In this document: positions 11,485-21,446 of the stretch, piece after piece
Layout: every line of letters starts with the position of its first letter
Numbering within the stretch: the stretch's first letter is position 1
DNA from: Anastatus disparis
Taxonomy: Eukaryota; Arthropoda; Insecta; Hymenoptera; Eupelmidae
DNA: 64,000 nt
NCBI GenBank assembly: GCA_017163975.1
Contig: JAFFSR010000249.1
Span: 1,846,001 to 1,910,000 of the forward strand
Direction of reading: 5' to 3'
Translations under genes and position numbers: made by a program
Notes under the pieces: model-generated
What the model saw: only the letters and a program-made list of their open reading frames with translations
What the model was told of the DNA's origin: nothing
The model's database searches: none

Positions 11485-11730
11485 ATATTATATATTATTA
11501 TTGATGAATTTATCAGCAGTATTTTAAATGTATTTAGTAGGCAGCGTTGGTGATTAATTCTGCTTTTTGTCCAATAAATGTGCCAAATAACTAACTTCAG
11601 AGTACACAAGATATATTTGAGTGTATAAACAAAATACGCTAGCGTTGGCAATAAAGACAAAAGAGATTCATTGCATAAGATAAAATGTACAGTCAGAACG
11701 CATTTGACTTTACTATCATAGAGTAAAGTG
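11485..11730 (-). repeat. Degenerate copy of the foldback family seen at 57310-57737
   Basis: Shared landmarks in order are GCAGCGTTGGTGATT, CTGCTTTTTGTCCA, CTAACTTCAGAGTA, ATAAAGACAAA and ACAGTCAG. Only one arm is preserved. The ORFs called here arise from repeat sequence. 11911-12265 has no recognised feature. Confidence 0.55.
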
Positions 11731-11800
11731 TGTGTTTGCTTATTACAGTATAGTCAAATAATATAGACGTAAGTACAAGAGCAGACGCGTACAAAATTTT

Positions 11801-11910
11801 GAGGCAAGTTATCTCCCCAGCTTTTATATTGTTAGTATATCTATATATTAGTACTGTATAGATATACAGGCCTTGTGTAAGCTGGGGGGATAGATTCATA
11901 AAGTTGCCTC
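11801..11910. repeat. Short hairpin element, GAGGCAAGTTATCTCCCC arms
   Basis: The left arm at 11801 (GAGGCA...CCCCAGCTT) is matched by an inverted right arm ending at 11910 (AAGCTGGGG...TGCCTC) around a loop of 40 or so bases. The arms differ by a few insertions. It is too short to code and is best read as a small MITE. Confidence 0.6.
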
Positions 11911-12265
11911 ACTCTTCCTATTCGCTCTGCGTGTGTATTCATGTCTATATTCGCTAATATAGTATCTAATCCATACAAACTATATAATTTTAGTGATATT
12001 ATAATTTTTATTCTCCACTAAGTACGAATTCGTTTAAATTATACAATCGCTGGGAGAATAAGCCAAAAATATATAATTTTTGACAACGAACTTCTTTTGT
12101 CTTTATCGTAAGCGTGTATGTTTTCCGATTCTACATTCACATATATTATCCCTGTATAACTTTTCTTATATACTATGTTGTTGGCTACATGGAACCATTT
12201 TTAAATTTACAGCAGAATTGACCACGAACGTTGTTGGTATGATTTATTTATGAATTTTATAATTC

Positions 12266-12324
12266 ACTAAATGCGCTCACTTTTGTGGGCGCATTTAGTA
12301 TATTCTAGCCCGCTTTTTGCGGGC
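12266..12324. repeat. Two adjacent GC-rich hairpins
   Basis: 12266-12299 pairs ACTAAATGCGCTCAC with GTGGGCGCATTTAGT across a TTTT loop, one mismatch. 12308-12324 pairs GCCCGC with GCGGGC across TTTTT. They stand out sharply in AT-rich flanks and directly precede the cruciform element at 12335. A terminator reading would make no sense in this eukaryotic context. Confidence 0.55.
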
Positions 12325-12334
12325 GTGCAGTTGC

Positions 12335-12490
12335 GCGCGAAACATGTGTTTCTCACCTAGCCAGTTGAAAAATAGTATATGTATTACAAGCCCAACAGGG
12401 ATTTGTCCCATGTGTGACTATGGTGCCCTCCTTCGCTCGGGTGACATGCGCTCTCGGGACAAATCCCCTGTTGCTTGTAACATTTCGCGC
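12335..12490. repeat. Cruciform-forming repeat (GCGCGAAA ends)
   Basis: Outer arms GCGCGAAA and TTTCGCGC enclose a long inner stem, 12384-12409 with 12456-12480, built on ACAGGGATTTGTCCC and GGGACAAATCCC. The centre carries a CCCTCCTTCGCTCGGG mini-hairpin. The layout, with nested stems and a central TTCGC hairpin, is like that of the unrelated-sequence element at 47840-47960. A TTAA MITE inserted right at its right edge. Confidence 0.55.
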
Positions 12491-12494
12491 TTAA

Positions 12495-12875
12495 GAGGAG
12501 GTCGAGTATATCTGTCCTTTTCTAATCAAAGAATTGATTTTTTTTACAAAATTTAATAATTGTAGCAAAAAATTAGAAGAAAGTCCCATCTCGTATAATA
12601 AAAAGCAATATTTTCTTTAATGAAGAAAAATTATTTTTATCGCTTTGTTTTTAAGAAAACTTTGAAAAACTGAATTGTCCATCCTAACCTCTATTTTTTA
12701 AGTTTTTTAAGGTTTTCTTCAAAACGAATCGATAAAAATAATTTTTCCTCATCAAAGAAAATATTGTTTTTTATGATACAAGATGAGGCTATCTCCTTAT
12801 TTTTTACTATAATTATTAGTTTTTGCAAAAAATAAATTCTTTGATTAGAAAAGGACAGAGATATACGACCTGCTC
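12495..12875. mobile_element. TTAA MITE, family 1 (GAGGAGGTCG termini), 381 bp
   Basis: It is flanked by TTAA at 12491-12494 and 12876-12879. Long inverted arms begin GAGGAGGTCGAGTATATCTG and include the subterminal CTGTCC-TTTTCTAATC motif. A second copy is at 14363-14742. There is no transposase inside. Confidence 0.85.
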
Positions 12876-12914
12876 TTAATACATAATGTACTATTAATAA
12901 ATACAAGGGTTTAA

Positions 12915-13286
12915 GAGCAGAACGAACTATCTGTCCTTGTCTAAAAGAGTTTTTCATCATTTATATAAACACCATTGGCTGTAACACAAAAAAATGGCAA
13001 CCCCCGCTAGATGCTAGTATAATGGATAGTTTTTATAATATTAACAATATAATTTTATCACGTAGTTTTTAAATAATATGAGACTTGCTCTAATGTAACG
13101 TATCTTTTTTGGTAGGTCTCATATTATTTAAAAACTACGTAATTAAATTATTTTATTGTTATTATAAAACTTACTTATTATACTAATATATAGCGGGGCC
13201 TGCCATTTTTTTCATGTTGCAGCCGATGGTGTTTATATAAATTATGAAAAACGCTATTAGACAAAGACAGATCGTTCAGCGTCTTC
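12915..13286. mobile_element. TTAA MITE, family 2 (CGAACTATCTGTCC), 372 bp
   Basis: TTAA flanks lie at 12911-12914 and 13287-13290. Inverted arms share TGTCCTTGTCTAA and TTTTTCATCATTTAT with the copies at 30871-31251 and 32002-32382. This copy is more diverged than those two. The middle holds a second palindrome around TAGGTCTCATATT. Confidence 0.8.
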
Positions 13287-13290
13287 TTAA

Positions 13291-14358
13291 GTGGTATAAT
13301 TAAAATCAATAAAAAAAGACTTTTATTTTTATGTATCTAACATTTACGTGAATAAAGACGACTTCAGAATTTTAAAAAGTTGCTAATAATTTATTTGAAT
13401 AACGAAAAAATGTATAACTTAATAATTGTTTTATGGCAAACAAATAATATTATTCATTGCCAAATAATTTATTATTCGACTATTCGTTATTCGCAAATGT
13501 GCCATAGTCGAAATCTCAATGAATTTTGATGTTTAACTATCCGCCGTTCCAATCAGGAAGTAAGGGGCAAGCAGACTGAACTCCGTAAACTAATAACATG
13601 GCTAATAATCTTACAGAAATTGTAAACTACGCTCGTCAAAATAGCTATTACGTACAGATGTTCCCGTGGCCATTGGCGGAAGTACATAGCTATCATTCCA
13701 TATTTTATCATTAAAGTCGACTACATAAAATAATAAAAACGTTAAAAATTTTAAAAATATAAATAACAAAATATTTGAGATGAATCAGCAATTAATTGAC
13801 GCCAATAATCGTAAATTATAATTAGATTATTTCATACTTAATAGGATACTTTTTGTTGTATATTAGATATAGAATTTACATGAATTTTTGCAAATTATAA
13901 TATGCTGATTTTTAGGCTTACCTGATTGATGGTAACATACTTTTTAATATATCTGAAAATCGGCCAGGTTTATTTAGATTTTTAAAGTCTTATTTTTTTT
14001 GTTTTTATGAAAAAAAAGTACACGAAGCCACCAGTTGGGCAGACTTCTCGAAATTGCTGATTGAACCCAAATTTATTGTTAATAATATTTTCAAAGTTTT
14101 TGTATGATTTCGTTAAAACGTTTTTTTAATGTCATGTAATCGCGGTCACAATTATATTGCTATATACTTTTGCCAAGTTATGGCTATTTCGATGAACGGA
14201 CTTAGCGGATTCTGTAATAAAAGTGGGGTTATTTTTTACATGTTGGATCGCGTACAGTTCGGTCTCCTCTCTTACTTTATAATTACAATAGAATAATAAT
14301 CTACGGATTTTTAACAAATAAATGTAACGAATTTCAAATAATAAATACTAGTGTGCGA
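13291..14358. other. No supported gene; AT-rich spacer
   Basis: A short frame at 13598-13714 (38 codons, opening M-A-N-N-L-T-E-I-V-N-Y) has somewhat better composition than its surroundings but no recognisable family. Nothing else is supported. Confidence 0.4.
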
Positions 14359-14362
14359 TTAA

Positions 14363-14742
14363 GAGGAGGTCGAATATATGTCCTTTTCTAATCAAAGAAT
14401 TGATTTTTTTACAAAAATTAATAACTGTAGCGAAAAATAAGCAGATATCCCAATCTTGTATCATAAAAAGCAATATTTTCTTTGATGAGGAAAAATTATT
14501 TTTATCGATTAGTTTTGAAGAAAATCTTGAAAAACTTAAAAGATAGAGGTTAGGATGGAGAATTCAGTTTTTCAAAGTTTTCTTTAAAAAAAAGCGTTAA
14601 AATAATTGTTCCTCATAAAAGAAAATATTGCTTTCTATTATACAAGATAGGACTTTCTTCTTATTTTTTGCTACAATTATTAGATTTTGCAGAAAAATGA
14701 ATTTTTTTTTGTTAGAAAAGGATAGAGATATACGACCTGCTC
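14363..14742. mobile_element. TTAA MITE, family 1, second copy
   Basis: It has the same termini and interior order as 12495-12875. The left flank is TTAA (14359-14362); the right flank has decayed to TTGA (14743-14746). Confidence 0.8.
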
Positions 14743-14807
14743 TTGAAGGATGTCCCAAATAATTTTTTATATTATAATAAAAATATTAATATTTATTCGA
14801 GAGTAAT

Positions 14808-14955
14808 GAGGGGCGGCGGTAGCGCAGGAGCTCGGACCTCAGTCCACTAAAGTTCATGCCTTAGTAGACCGGGGTTCGATTTCCCGAAAAAATTTCGGAA
14901 AATAATTTTCAAATTTTTCTGCGGGGAGTAGAACCCAGAGACTGCGAAAAACCAA
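14808..14955 (+). repeat. tRNA-derived SINE (short)
   Basis: The head resembles a tRNA. TAGCGCAGGAGCTCGG fits an RNA polymerase III A box and GGGGTTCGATTTCCC a B box, about 40 bp apart. The 3' half of the tRNA does not fold as a real acceptor stem and the sequence runs on into an unrelated tail with AAAATTTC repeats, so it is a SINE and not a tRNA gene. It ends directly at the TTAA of the next MITE. Confidence 0.6.
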
Positions 14956-14959
14956 TTAA

Positions 14960-15310
14960 GGAAATGTAAAACGGACTTTAATCTTCTACTTATAAATATT
15001 GATTATCATTTTGTTTTATTGCAAAATTTGAGGAAAAGAAATGCATTAGCTTGTGGTATGTACCATGAAGATTATTCAGCTAAATTTTCAAATGAATTCA
15101 ACAATCAGTGTTTAAGAATTTGAGGTTCTAATATTATTTATTAAAATTTTTCGATTTTTTATCAGAAATCCAAAATTTTTAAAAATTTAACTGAATAATC
15201 TTCATGGTACATACTACAAGCTAATGCATTTCTTTTGCTGAAATTTCGTTGTACAATAAAATTATAGTCAATATTCATGAATACAGGCGTAGTGTCCGTT
15301 TTACATCTCT
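14960..15310. mobile_element. TTAA MITE, family 4 (ATGTAAAACGGAC)
   Basis: TTAA flanks are at 14956-14959 and 15311-15314. Arms start GGAAATGTAAAACGGAC and end GTCCGTTTTACATCTC, with internal landmarks ATGCATTAGCTTGT and ATCATGGTACATA shared with the copy at 45894-46267. Confidence 0.8.
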
Positions 15311-15829
15311 TTAAAAAGCTCCTCTGGACAAAAATCAACTATTATTAAAAAAGTTCCATTGGGAAAAAACAAAATATATAAATTAATTGGTGATGACCTA
15401 AGACACGGCCAAAAAGCGAGTCAAAAGGCCAATTCAACTAAAAAGAAGAATTCGAGAATAATGTGATGGTGAAATTGGCCTAAAAAATTCCAGAGATCTT
15501 TAATCTATATATTTTCACAAAGTAACAGTTTTACTTTCAAAGAAAAGAATTTAAGAGTTTTGTTTATAAAAAGTTGAAAATATTTGAAAAAATTAATATT
15601 GTTGTGAATTTCATATACGTAATTCAGTTTAACATTCACTTCAACTTACCTGCTAATTTGTACTGCTTATTTGCAGCTTACTGCTGTTTTGTAAAGATAA
15701 TGAGTCTGAAGTTCTTAACGTTGTTGAGCAACGACATTTGAAAAAAAATATTATTCAATTTCCTTCCGGATTATAATTGATTTCGGTTCATCAGCTCATA
15801 AACATGTCTCAAAATTATTTTGGGCCTTA

Positions 15830-15990
15830 TCTCATGTCCAAAACATATTAAAAATGGCGGCTGAAAATAAAAAATATTTATTAACTCAGCCAATTATATT
15901 ATTCCTCTCCGGGAAATGATTCAAATTAAATATTTAATACAAAAGAAAACATCTAAAATAATTTTATCGATTTCCTATGTCCGGAACACA
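15830..15990 (+). repeat. Dispersed repeat shared with 35237-35350 (inverted) and 34319-34395
   Basis: The order ATGTCCAAAACATATT, GCCAATTATATTATTC, GGGAAATGATT is repeated at about 35237-35350 on the other strand and partly at 34319-34395. Its identity is unknown; it may be a SINE or MITE body. The 124-codon ORF that starts here (15916-16290) is not supported as a gene. 15315-15829 shows nothing recognisable. Confidence 0.45.
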
Positions 15991-16475
15991 TTTTTTTTAT
16001 TTTTAAAGCATTTGAAGACTCAAAGGAGTTTCATCTCTGCTTATAATGTGATCTTCAGATTCTATTCCCGAAAGAAAACTACGAAAATCCCTCCTTCCTC
16101 CCTCCATCTGTATGAAGTTAAACACGTTTTATTTTTCACTCTCGTTATTTTTGTTCTGGTGCTGCATTTTCGTGCCCTAGGGCGTTTTTCTTACAGATTC
16201 TTGCACGCTCAATTTGCAAGGCACCGTTTCAGCTATAAATCATCAGTTTTATTAGCGGTCCTAGCATTTTATTTTTTAATTCACATCTAGACGCTGAACT
16301 TTAGAGGTTCGAATTACTACAGTTTTGAGGTTAGTCGGGAGGCAATTTTCATCTGCAGGCAGAGATCCTGGTGGCTAATTTTTCAATCTGCTCTCCGACC
16401 AATAAGATAGAAGTCTACCTTACCCTATAAGAAGGTTAGCTTTAGTTATTATAGTGTACACAAGAGTTCGGAGTT

Positions 16476-18194
16476 ATGGACAGTTGTGCAATCTGTAAGC
16501 TATCCATTAATGATAAATGGGGCATGGCAAAGCTCCATTTGTGTTCCACGTGCCGGCAGCGCTTCCATGCGAAATGCATGACTCGTTCAAAAATGGAAAA
16601 TGGCACAGAATACGAATGTAAAAGTTGCATGGAAAAATTATAAAATAATTCAACTTCGTCTGCCGGTGGAAGCATCAATGCCAATGAAGTTTCACAGACC
16701 GCACGCAAAGTTGTTCCTAATCGGCCCCTCAGTGCCTTTACACTATCAAGAACTGACTCGAAAGTGACACCTGTCGACACCTCTCAGAATCAGCCTGAAA
16801 GAGTGAAAACTACTTTGTCATTGCAAACTTTGACCAACAAAAGTGGTGCCACGGTGGATACAGGGAGAAGTAGATTAAGTATGCATTTATCTGATAAGCA
16901 ATTGGTAGGTGGCGCTGCGCACGCTGCCCCGAAAAATAATAATAATAATAGTAATAATTTTGAGAAAAATATTTTTGATGTAGTCCGAGGTGACTTAGAT
17001 TCTTCCTCATTGCAGGCAGCTGTATCTGCTCTAGAGGGCACACTATCTGGCAGGCTTGACACAATAATGAATTTTTTTCATCGACTTTTATCTTTTGAGA
17101 GCCAAGTCAAAAATTTTGACAAGGGCCTGCAGGATATTGTGTCCAAAATTGAAACTAAGAATGAATTTATTAAAAAATTAAAAATTGAACAGATGCAGCT
17201 GTTAAAGGAAAATCGCAAACTTATGGAAATGATAGTCACTTCAGAAAAGGATTTCCTGTCCACTCTAAATAATTAAATTAAAACGCACAATAAAACAATT
17301 AGTAGTAAATTTGATAATATTCAAACTTTTCTTAACAACGAGTTTCACGGAGTGGACAAGGGTTTCTTCGACCTTAGAACCGGAGTAGCTGGCGTGGCGC
17401 AAGCCGTCGCGGATCTTACGGGAATGAATAAGCATACATTGCACGCATCTAAATTTGTAGAAATGACACAAATACCACATATTTATACTGTAATTAATGA
17501 TGAGGCACCTCATCAAGTTGAGATGGAGTGTGGCTCTGGGAGTGGTAAATTGGTGATCTCCGGCGAGTTTGACTGTTCAGCAGTTAATGTTGAGCCGGGT
17601 GATTACGCCTGTGCCGTTCTTGGTACCATTCTCCCGACAATCAAGCGTACAAATGTAATTTCAGTTAAGGGAATCACTCAACATGATGATGTAAACAGGG
17701 TGTCTACAGATCGTTGGAGCAGTGGCGGCCCGAGGGGTCTGTTCTCATTGCTGGTTAGACTTTCTGAGGAGGACCTGGTGCAAAAGATGTTTGGAGCTAA
17801 ACGACGATTCACAAGTTTTTCAACGGCGGATCCTAATCCCTCCTTCCTTGGCAGTCTTCCAGTTATCAAACGCCACGGCTTGATATTTATTAATGAATTT
17901 TTGCCTTAAGAAAAATATGTTAATTTTGAAAAATTAAAAAAGTATGCCAAAGAAAAAGGCTTTAAATTTGTTTGGCATAGACATGGCAAATCTCTAGTAA
18001 ATAGGGAGAGAGGGGAGAGAGCTCACAATTTTTTTTATGAAAATGACTTAGATAATTCATTTACAGATAATAAGAAATTAGAAGACGGTGTAAATGTAAT
18101 TAATAAAAATTCTGAAACTCCATCGAATATTAAGTGCAAAAATAATATATGTGATAATAATGAAGCCTCTGATCATCAACGAAATATGTCATAA
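16476..18194 (+). pseudogene. CR1-like LINE ORF1 with PHD-type zinc finger
   Basis: One frame runs from the ATG at 16476 to the stop at 18192-18194, broken by stops at 16641, 17274 and 17907 and by a stop-rich stretch at 17274-17351. Residues 1-55 place C4/C7, C23/C26, H31/C34 and C48/C51 as in a PHD finger (C-A-I-C, C-S-T-C, FHAKC, C-K-S-C). The part around 17040-17250 is rich in Leu, Lys and Glu and looks like a coiled coil. The last third ends with the IFINEFLP and FVWHRHGK-like motifs typical of LINE ORF1 C-termini. ORF1 proteins bind the LINE RNA as a multimer and act as nucleic acid chaperones. It cannot be translated whole. Confidence 0.65.
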
Positions 18195-18296
18195 AATTAA
18201 TTATTAAGTACAAATAATCGAATTACGTCAAGTGTGACCTCTCCCCAATGACTGCACATTGCCTTCTCAGGGGGTCGTACAGGGAGAAGGGGTGAA

Positions 18297-19030
18297 CTGG
18301 GAGCGTGCTTTCTGAATGTGACTTCGTTCAGGGCCCACATTGGGCAGGTACGTGAGTTTCTAAGTGATTGTCTTTCTTGCGACGTATTTGGAGTGGCTGA
18401 GACCTGGCTGGGTCCGTCTATTTCAGATGACGTCATTCGGGTCAAGGGGTATAAAGTATTCAGACAGGACAGAAACTTGCGTGGTGGAGGAGTTGCCTTG
18501 TATATTATAGACGATTAAAAGTGCACTATTTTGGCTACTCCGGATACTCAAACTAATCATAGTGAAGGTAATCTGGAGGTACCTGAGTATATTTTTTGTT
18601 CCATGCGATTGGGTAGCTCCGAAGTCATGTTGGTTTCTGTTATTTATCGACCTCTTGCAATTTCCTTTTTTAGAAATATCGATTTTTTGGATAACTTAAG
18701 AAATTTTGCCTCTGAAAACTCTCATAAAATTATAATGGGAGACCTGAATGCCGATCTCCTGCGCGAGAGCAGTGACGCCAAATTTATTAATAAATTGTCG
18801 GCTGAGCTTTCGTTACAGTTGGTTCAGCACGGTGCTATGCACCACACTCCATCGTCTTACACGTAGATTGACTTGATTCTTGTGGACGATAATGACTCAG
18901 TACTTGACGCACGCAACTTACCGGCGAATTTTCACAGTCGGCACAACTTAAGGACGTTCTCTTGCGTGCAGTCGTACTCAACTTTACTGTTGCCCCCTCC
19001 TATAAAATTAAACTATAATGCTAACGAAAT
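18297..19030 (+). pseudogene. CR1-like LINE ORF2 endonuclease (EEP) fragment
   Basis: The fragment starts near G-A-C-F-L-N-V-T-S-F and holds the apurinic-type endonuclease landmarks: AETWL with the metal-binding Glu, GGGVALYI, VSVIYRPL, IMGDLNADL with catalytic Asp and Asn, and SYTxIDLIL. In-frame stops lie at 18516 and 18864. The final SDH-type motif appears as SRH, so even a repaired frame may lack the catalytic His/Asp pair. The similarity fades at about 19030. The enzyme would nick target DNA to prime reverse transcription. Confidence 0.65.
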
Positions 19031-19143
19031 TAGTTAAGCACCCTTCCTATACAAAAGCATAGTTCATGTCTACTGAACCGATTTGGCACCGTAGCAAACT
19101 GAACGCAGTTGCTACTCACAGCTGATTATTTAATGTCGCAAAT

Positions 19144-19490
19144 TTGAATATGAGTAGAGAGGTTAAGTCAGGCGCTCAGTCGACAAATCGACAGAAAATT
19201 GGTAGATTTGTTAAAAAAAAAGTTTGTTTTCGCAATAAAAAAGCAGTACTAGCTATGTCAGATGCTAAAAAGAAGTGTATAAGCAAACCATCTGAACTTG
19301 TAGTGCAATCAGTTGTCTGCGGAAATCGCTTTGTAAACATACAGGAGTTGGCAAAGAAGTTAAAATGTCAGCGTTTTCAAAGCCTTTTGAGCCTTGAAAA
19401 TATAATGAACGACGTATTGGTTTTCATTCAAATTTCAACATTTTATGTGTGGAACGCAACATATCTATATCTGTCGCAAGCGGGGTTATT
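19144..19490 (+). pseudogene. Mutator-like transposase, N-terminal part
   Basis: The frame begins M-N-M-S-R-E-V and reaches VCGNRFVNIQELAKKLKC and LLSLENI, the N-terminal pattern of the Mutator-like transposase domain in insects. After LENIMND the match continues in the next frame (about ERRIGFHSNFNIL), so there is one frameshift near 19412. The coding match stops at 19489, exactly where the BEL 3' LTR begins. Confidence 0.55.
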
Positions 19491-20193
19491 CGCTAAAAAT
19501 TAATTCAACGAAACAAATTTTGGATAATGAAAATGTATTGAAAATAAAACACAAGTGAGTGCACAACACTGTATACTTTATTCAATATAGTAAGGAAAGG
19601 AAAAAGGTGTTCACTCCTTGAAGTTTGAAAGTATTCTGTCGTATTTATTTTTGGTAAAAATAAAGCGTATGCCTATGCAGGTAAGAAAATACATAAAAAT
19701 AGAAAATTCGTACGTATCCCTTCTTTTATTAATAACGGAGATTTTCGAACGAAGGGATAGACTACAACTGTATGCCAGATGTTTTATTGCTGACCGGTCG
19801 AAAACTGGTCAGGCCGCACGTACGCATTTTTTATAATCCCCGTTCGAATGAATGTTGATGATTCGACCCTACCATAATAATTAGGCTTAAAATTCTATAG
19901 TTTGAAAAATAGCATTATAAAGAAAATGCTGAATTTCCTTGTTAGACTGAAGTATTATTGGAAAGGTTTAGTTATTAAATAACTACAAATATTAAGAAGC
20001 TGAAATACATATGGAAAAATAGTATTACAAATATATAAAGTTAGAAAAATAAGATAAATGCACGCTTTAAGGGCCCTTGTAAATTATATCTCAGTCGACG
20101 TATTTTAATACATATAACATTATTATTTACTAAACACATGACAAATGAAGAACGTTTTCTTTTTATAGTTATAATAATGTGTGCGCTTGTACA
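19490..20193 (-). repeat. BEL 3' LTR (truncated at outer end)
   Basis: Read on the minus strand it starts TGTACAAGCGCAC beside the polypurine tract. It matches the right LTR at roughly 99%: single-base differences occur near 19628, 20041, 20093, 20149 and 20155. The last 24 or so bases of the LTR, present at 25592-25615, are missing here. The small plus-strand ORFs within both LTRs are not genes. Confidence 0.85.
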
Positions 20194-20208
20194 TACTCCC
20201 CCCGTTGA
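20194..20208 (-). promoter_or_regulatory. BEL polypurine tract
   Basis: On the minus strand AACGGGGGGAGTA directly abuts the TG of the 3' LTR. This is the plus-strand DNA priming site. 20209-20395 is 3' untranslated sequence with an (AC/AT)-rich microsatellite at about 20250-20310. Confidence 0.75.
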
Positions 20209-20395
20209 GAGGGTAACGATCAACATAATACATACTTAATTTTACTAATGTATACATATGCACATATACACATATACATATATACAGACACACATACACA
20301 TACATATTGTTACAACGATGTAAAGTTGAAATATAATTTTTATGAACATTCAACAATATGTGTTAATTCCAGAGTAGAAATTTAAAGTCTTGTAG

Positions 20396-21361
20396 TCAAT
20401 TAGTTTCTTCAATGGGTAAAATAGCCATCTTTGATGTCGTTTGTTTTTTAAGCCCATCTTTCGTTTTTATTGTCGCGGCTCGCACTATGTTGTCTGTACC
20501 TGAATGTAATTCATGTATACGTCCTATATTCCAATGAATGCTAGGAACATTATCTTCTTTCAACAGGACTACTTGACCAATTTTTAATTGGACTTCCTTA
20601 TTTCGTTTTTTATGACGAATATTTAAACTATTTAAATATTCGTTGTGCCATCGTGACCAAAATTCTTGTTTTAATTTGGTTATAATTTCCCATGCATTTA
20701 AATGATTGATTGGTGTAGTATCATAATTGTATTCTGGCAAACGTCTTAATGAATCACCAGTGATGAAATGTCCAGGTGTTAATGCTGACAAATCATTTAT
20801 ATCGGTTGACATTTGTGTTAAGGGTCGTGAGTTTAATATTGCTTCTAGTCCATGGGCAAAGGTTGTGTATTCAACGAAAGTAAATTTTTTATCATATGCG
20901 ACGCGTCGAAAATGATGTTTGAATTGCTTGACGTCTGCTTCCCACAGACCTCCGAAATTAGGTGCGTAAGGTGGAATAAAATGCCATTGTATTCGATAAT
21001 GAGTTGTTATTTTTTCTAGTTGATTTGTTAAATCATTAGAGTTAAGTAAATTATATAATTCCTGCAATTCATTATTTGCACCTTGAAAATTTTTACCATT
21101 GTCTGAATGGATAGTCTGTGGAAGGCCTCGTCGAGCGATAAACTGTCTTAAGGCACCTAAAAACGCGTTAGTTGATAAATCTTCTACCACTTCGATGTGT
21201 ATAGCCTTGACGACTATACATACAAATATTGCTACGTAAGATTTGATGAACTTTTTATTACGCCATTTCTTTTCTTTAATAAAGAATGGGCCGCAGTTAT
21301 CTACACCGACATGATTAAACGATCGAGATTGACGAACTCGAACGCTTGGAAGATTTCCCAT
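20396..21361 (-). pseudogene. BEL integrase region
   Basis: The 321-residue open frame shows the DDE core of BEL integrases: Asp21 in VGVDNCGPF, Asp87 in TIHSDNGKNF and Glu141 in GGLWEADVK. It is followed by the C-terminal SRPLT..., LTPGHF and IGQVVLLKED motifs. The catalytic triad looks intact. The frame differs from that of the upstream reverse transcriptase part, so a frameshift lies at about 21362-21446. The zinc-binding N-terminal part is reduced. The enzyme would insert the retrotransposon cDNA into host DNA. Confidence 0.85.
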
Positions 21362-21446
21362 TTTATATTCAATGAATCGCGGCTTCGATAGGCCAATATT
21401 TCTCTCTCATTGCGTATAATGTATTTTGAACTCCAGTATGAAAATT

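Larger units (their letters stand above)
16300..19030 (+). mobile_element. CR1-like LINE, 5' part (5'UTR, ORF1, start of ORF2)
   Basis: The segment carries in order a likely 5'UTR (from about 16300), ORF1 with a PHD-type finger and coiled coil (16476-18194), and the endonuclease part of ORF2 (18297-19030). The reverse transcriptase is absent here. A same-orientation piece of a similar LINE, from the linker after the endonuclease to the 3' tail, lies at 31425-34077. The element is inactive, with several in-frame stops. The exact 5' end is not visible. Confidence 0.7.

Noticed and set aside
12308..12324. Bacterial-type terminator hairpin
   Set aside because: The stem-loop fits by shape, but there is no bacterial gene; it belongs to a cluster of eukaryotic palindromic repeats.
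13598..13714. 38-codon frame M-A-N-N-L-T-E-I-V-N-Y
   Set aside because: Too short, no recognised family and no repeat or splice support beyond an ordinary start and stop.
15916..16290. 124-codon ORF upstream of the LINE
   Set aside because: Starts in a dispersed repeat, runs into the likely LINE 5'UTR, composition Phe/Leu/Ser-rich, no family seen.
19618..19836. 72-codon ORF repeated at 25744-25962
   Set aside because: Both copies lie inside the BEL LTRs on the non-coding strand; repetition reflects the LTR.
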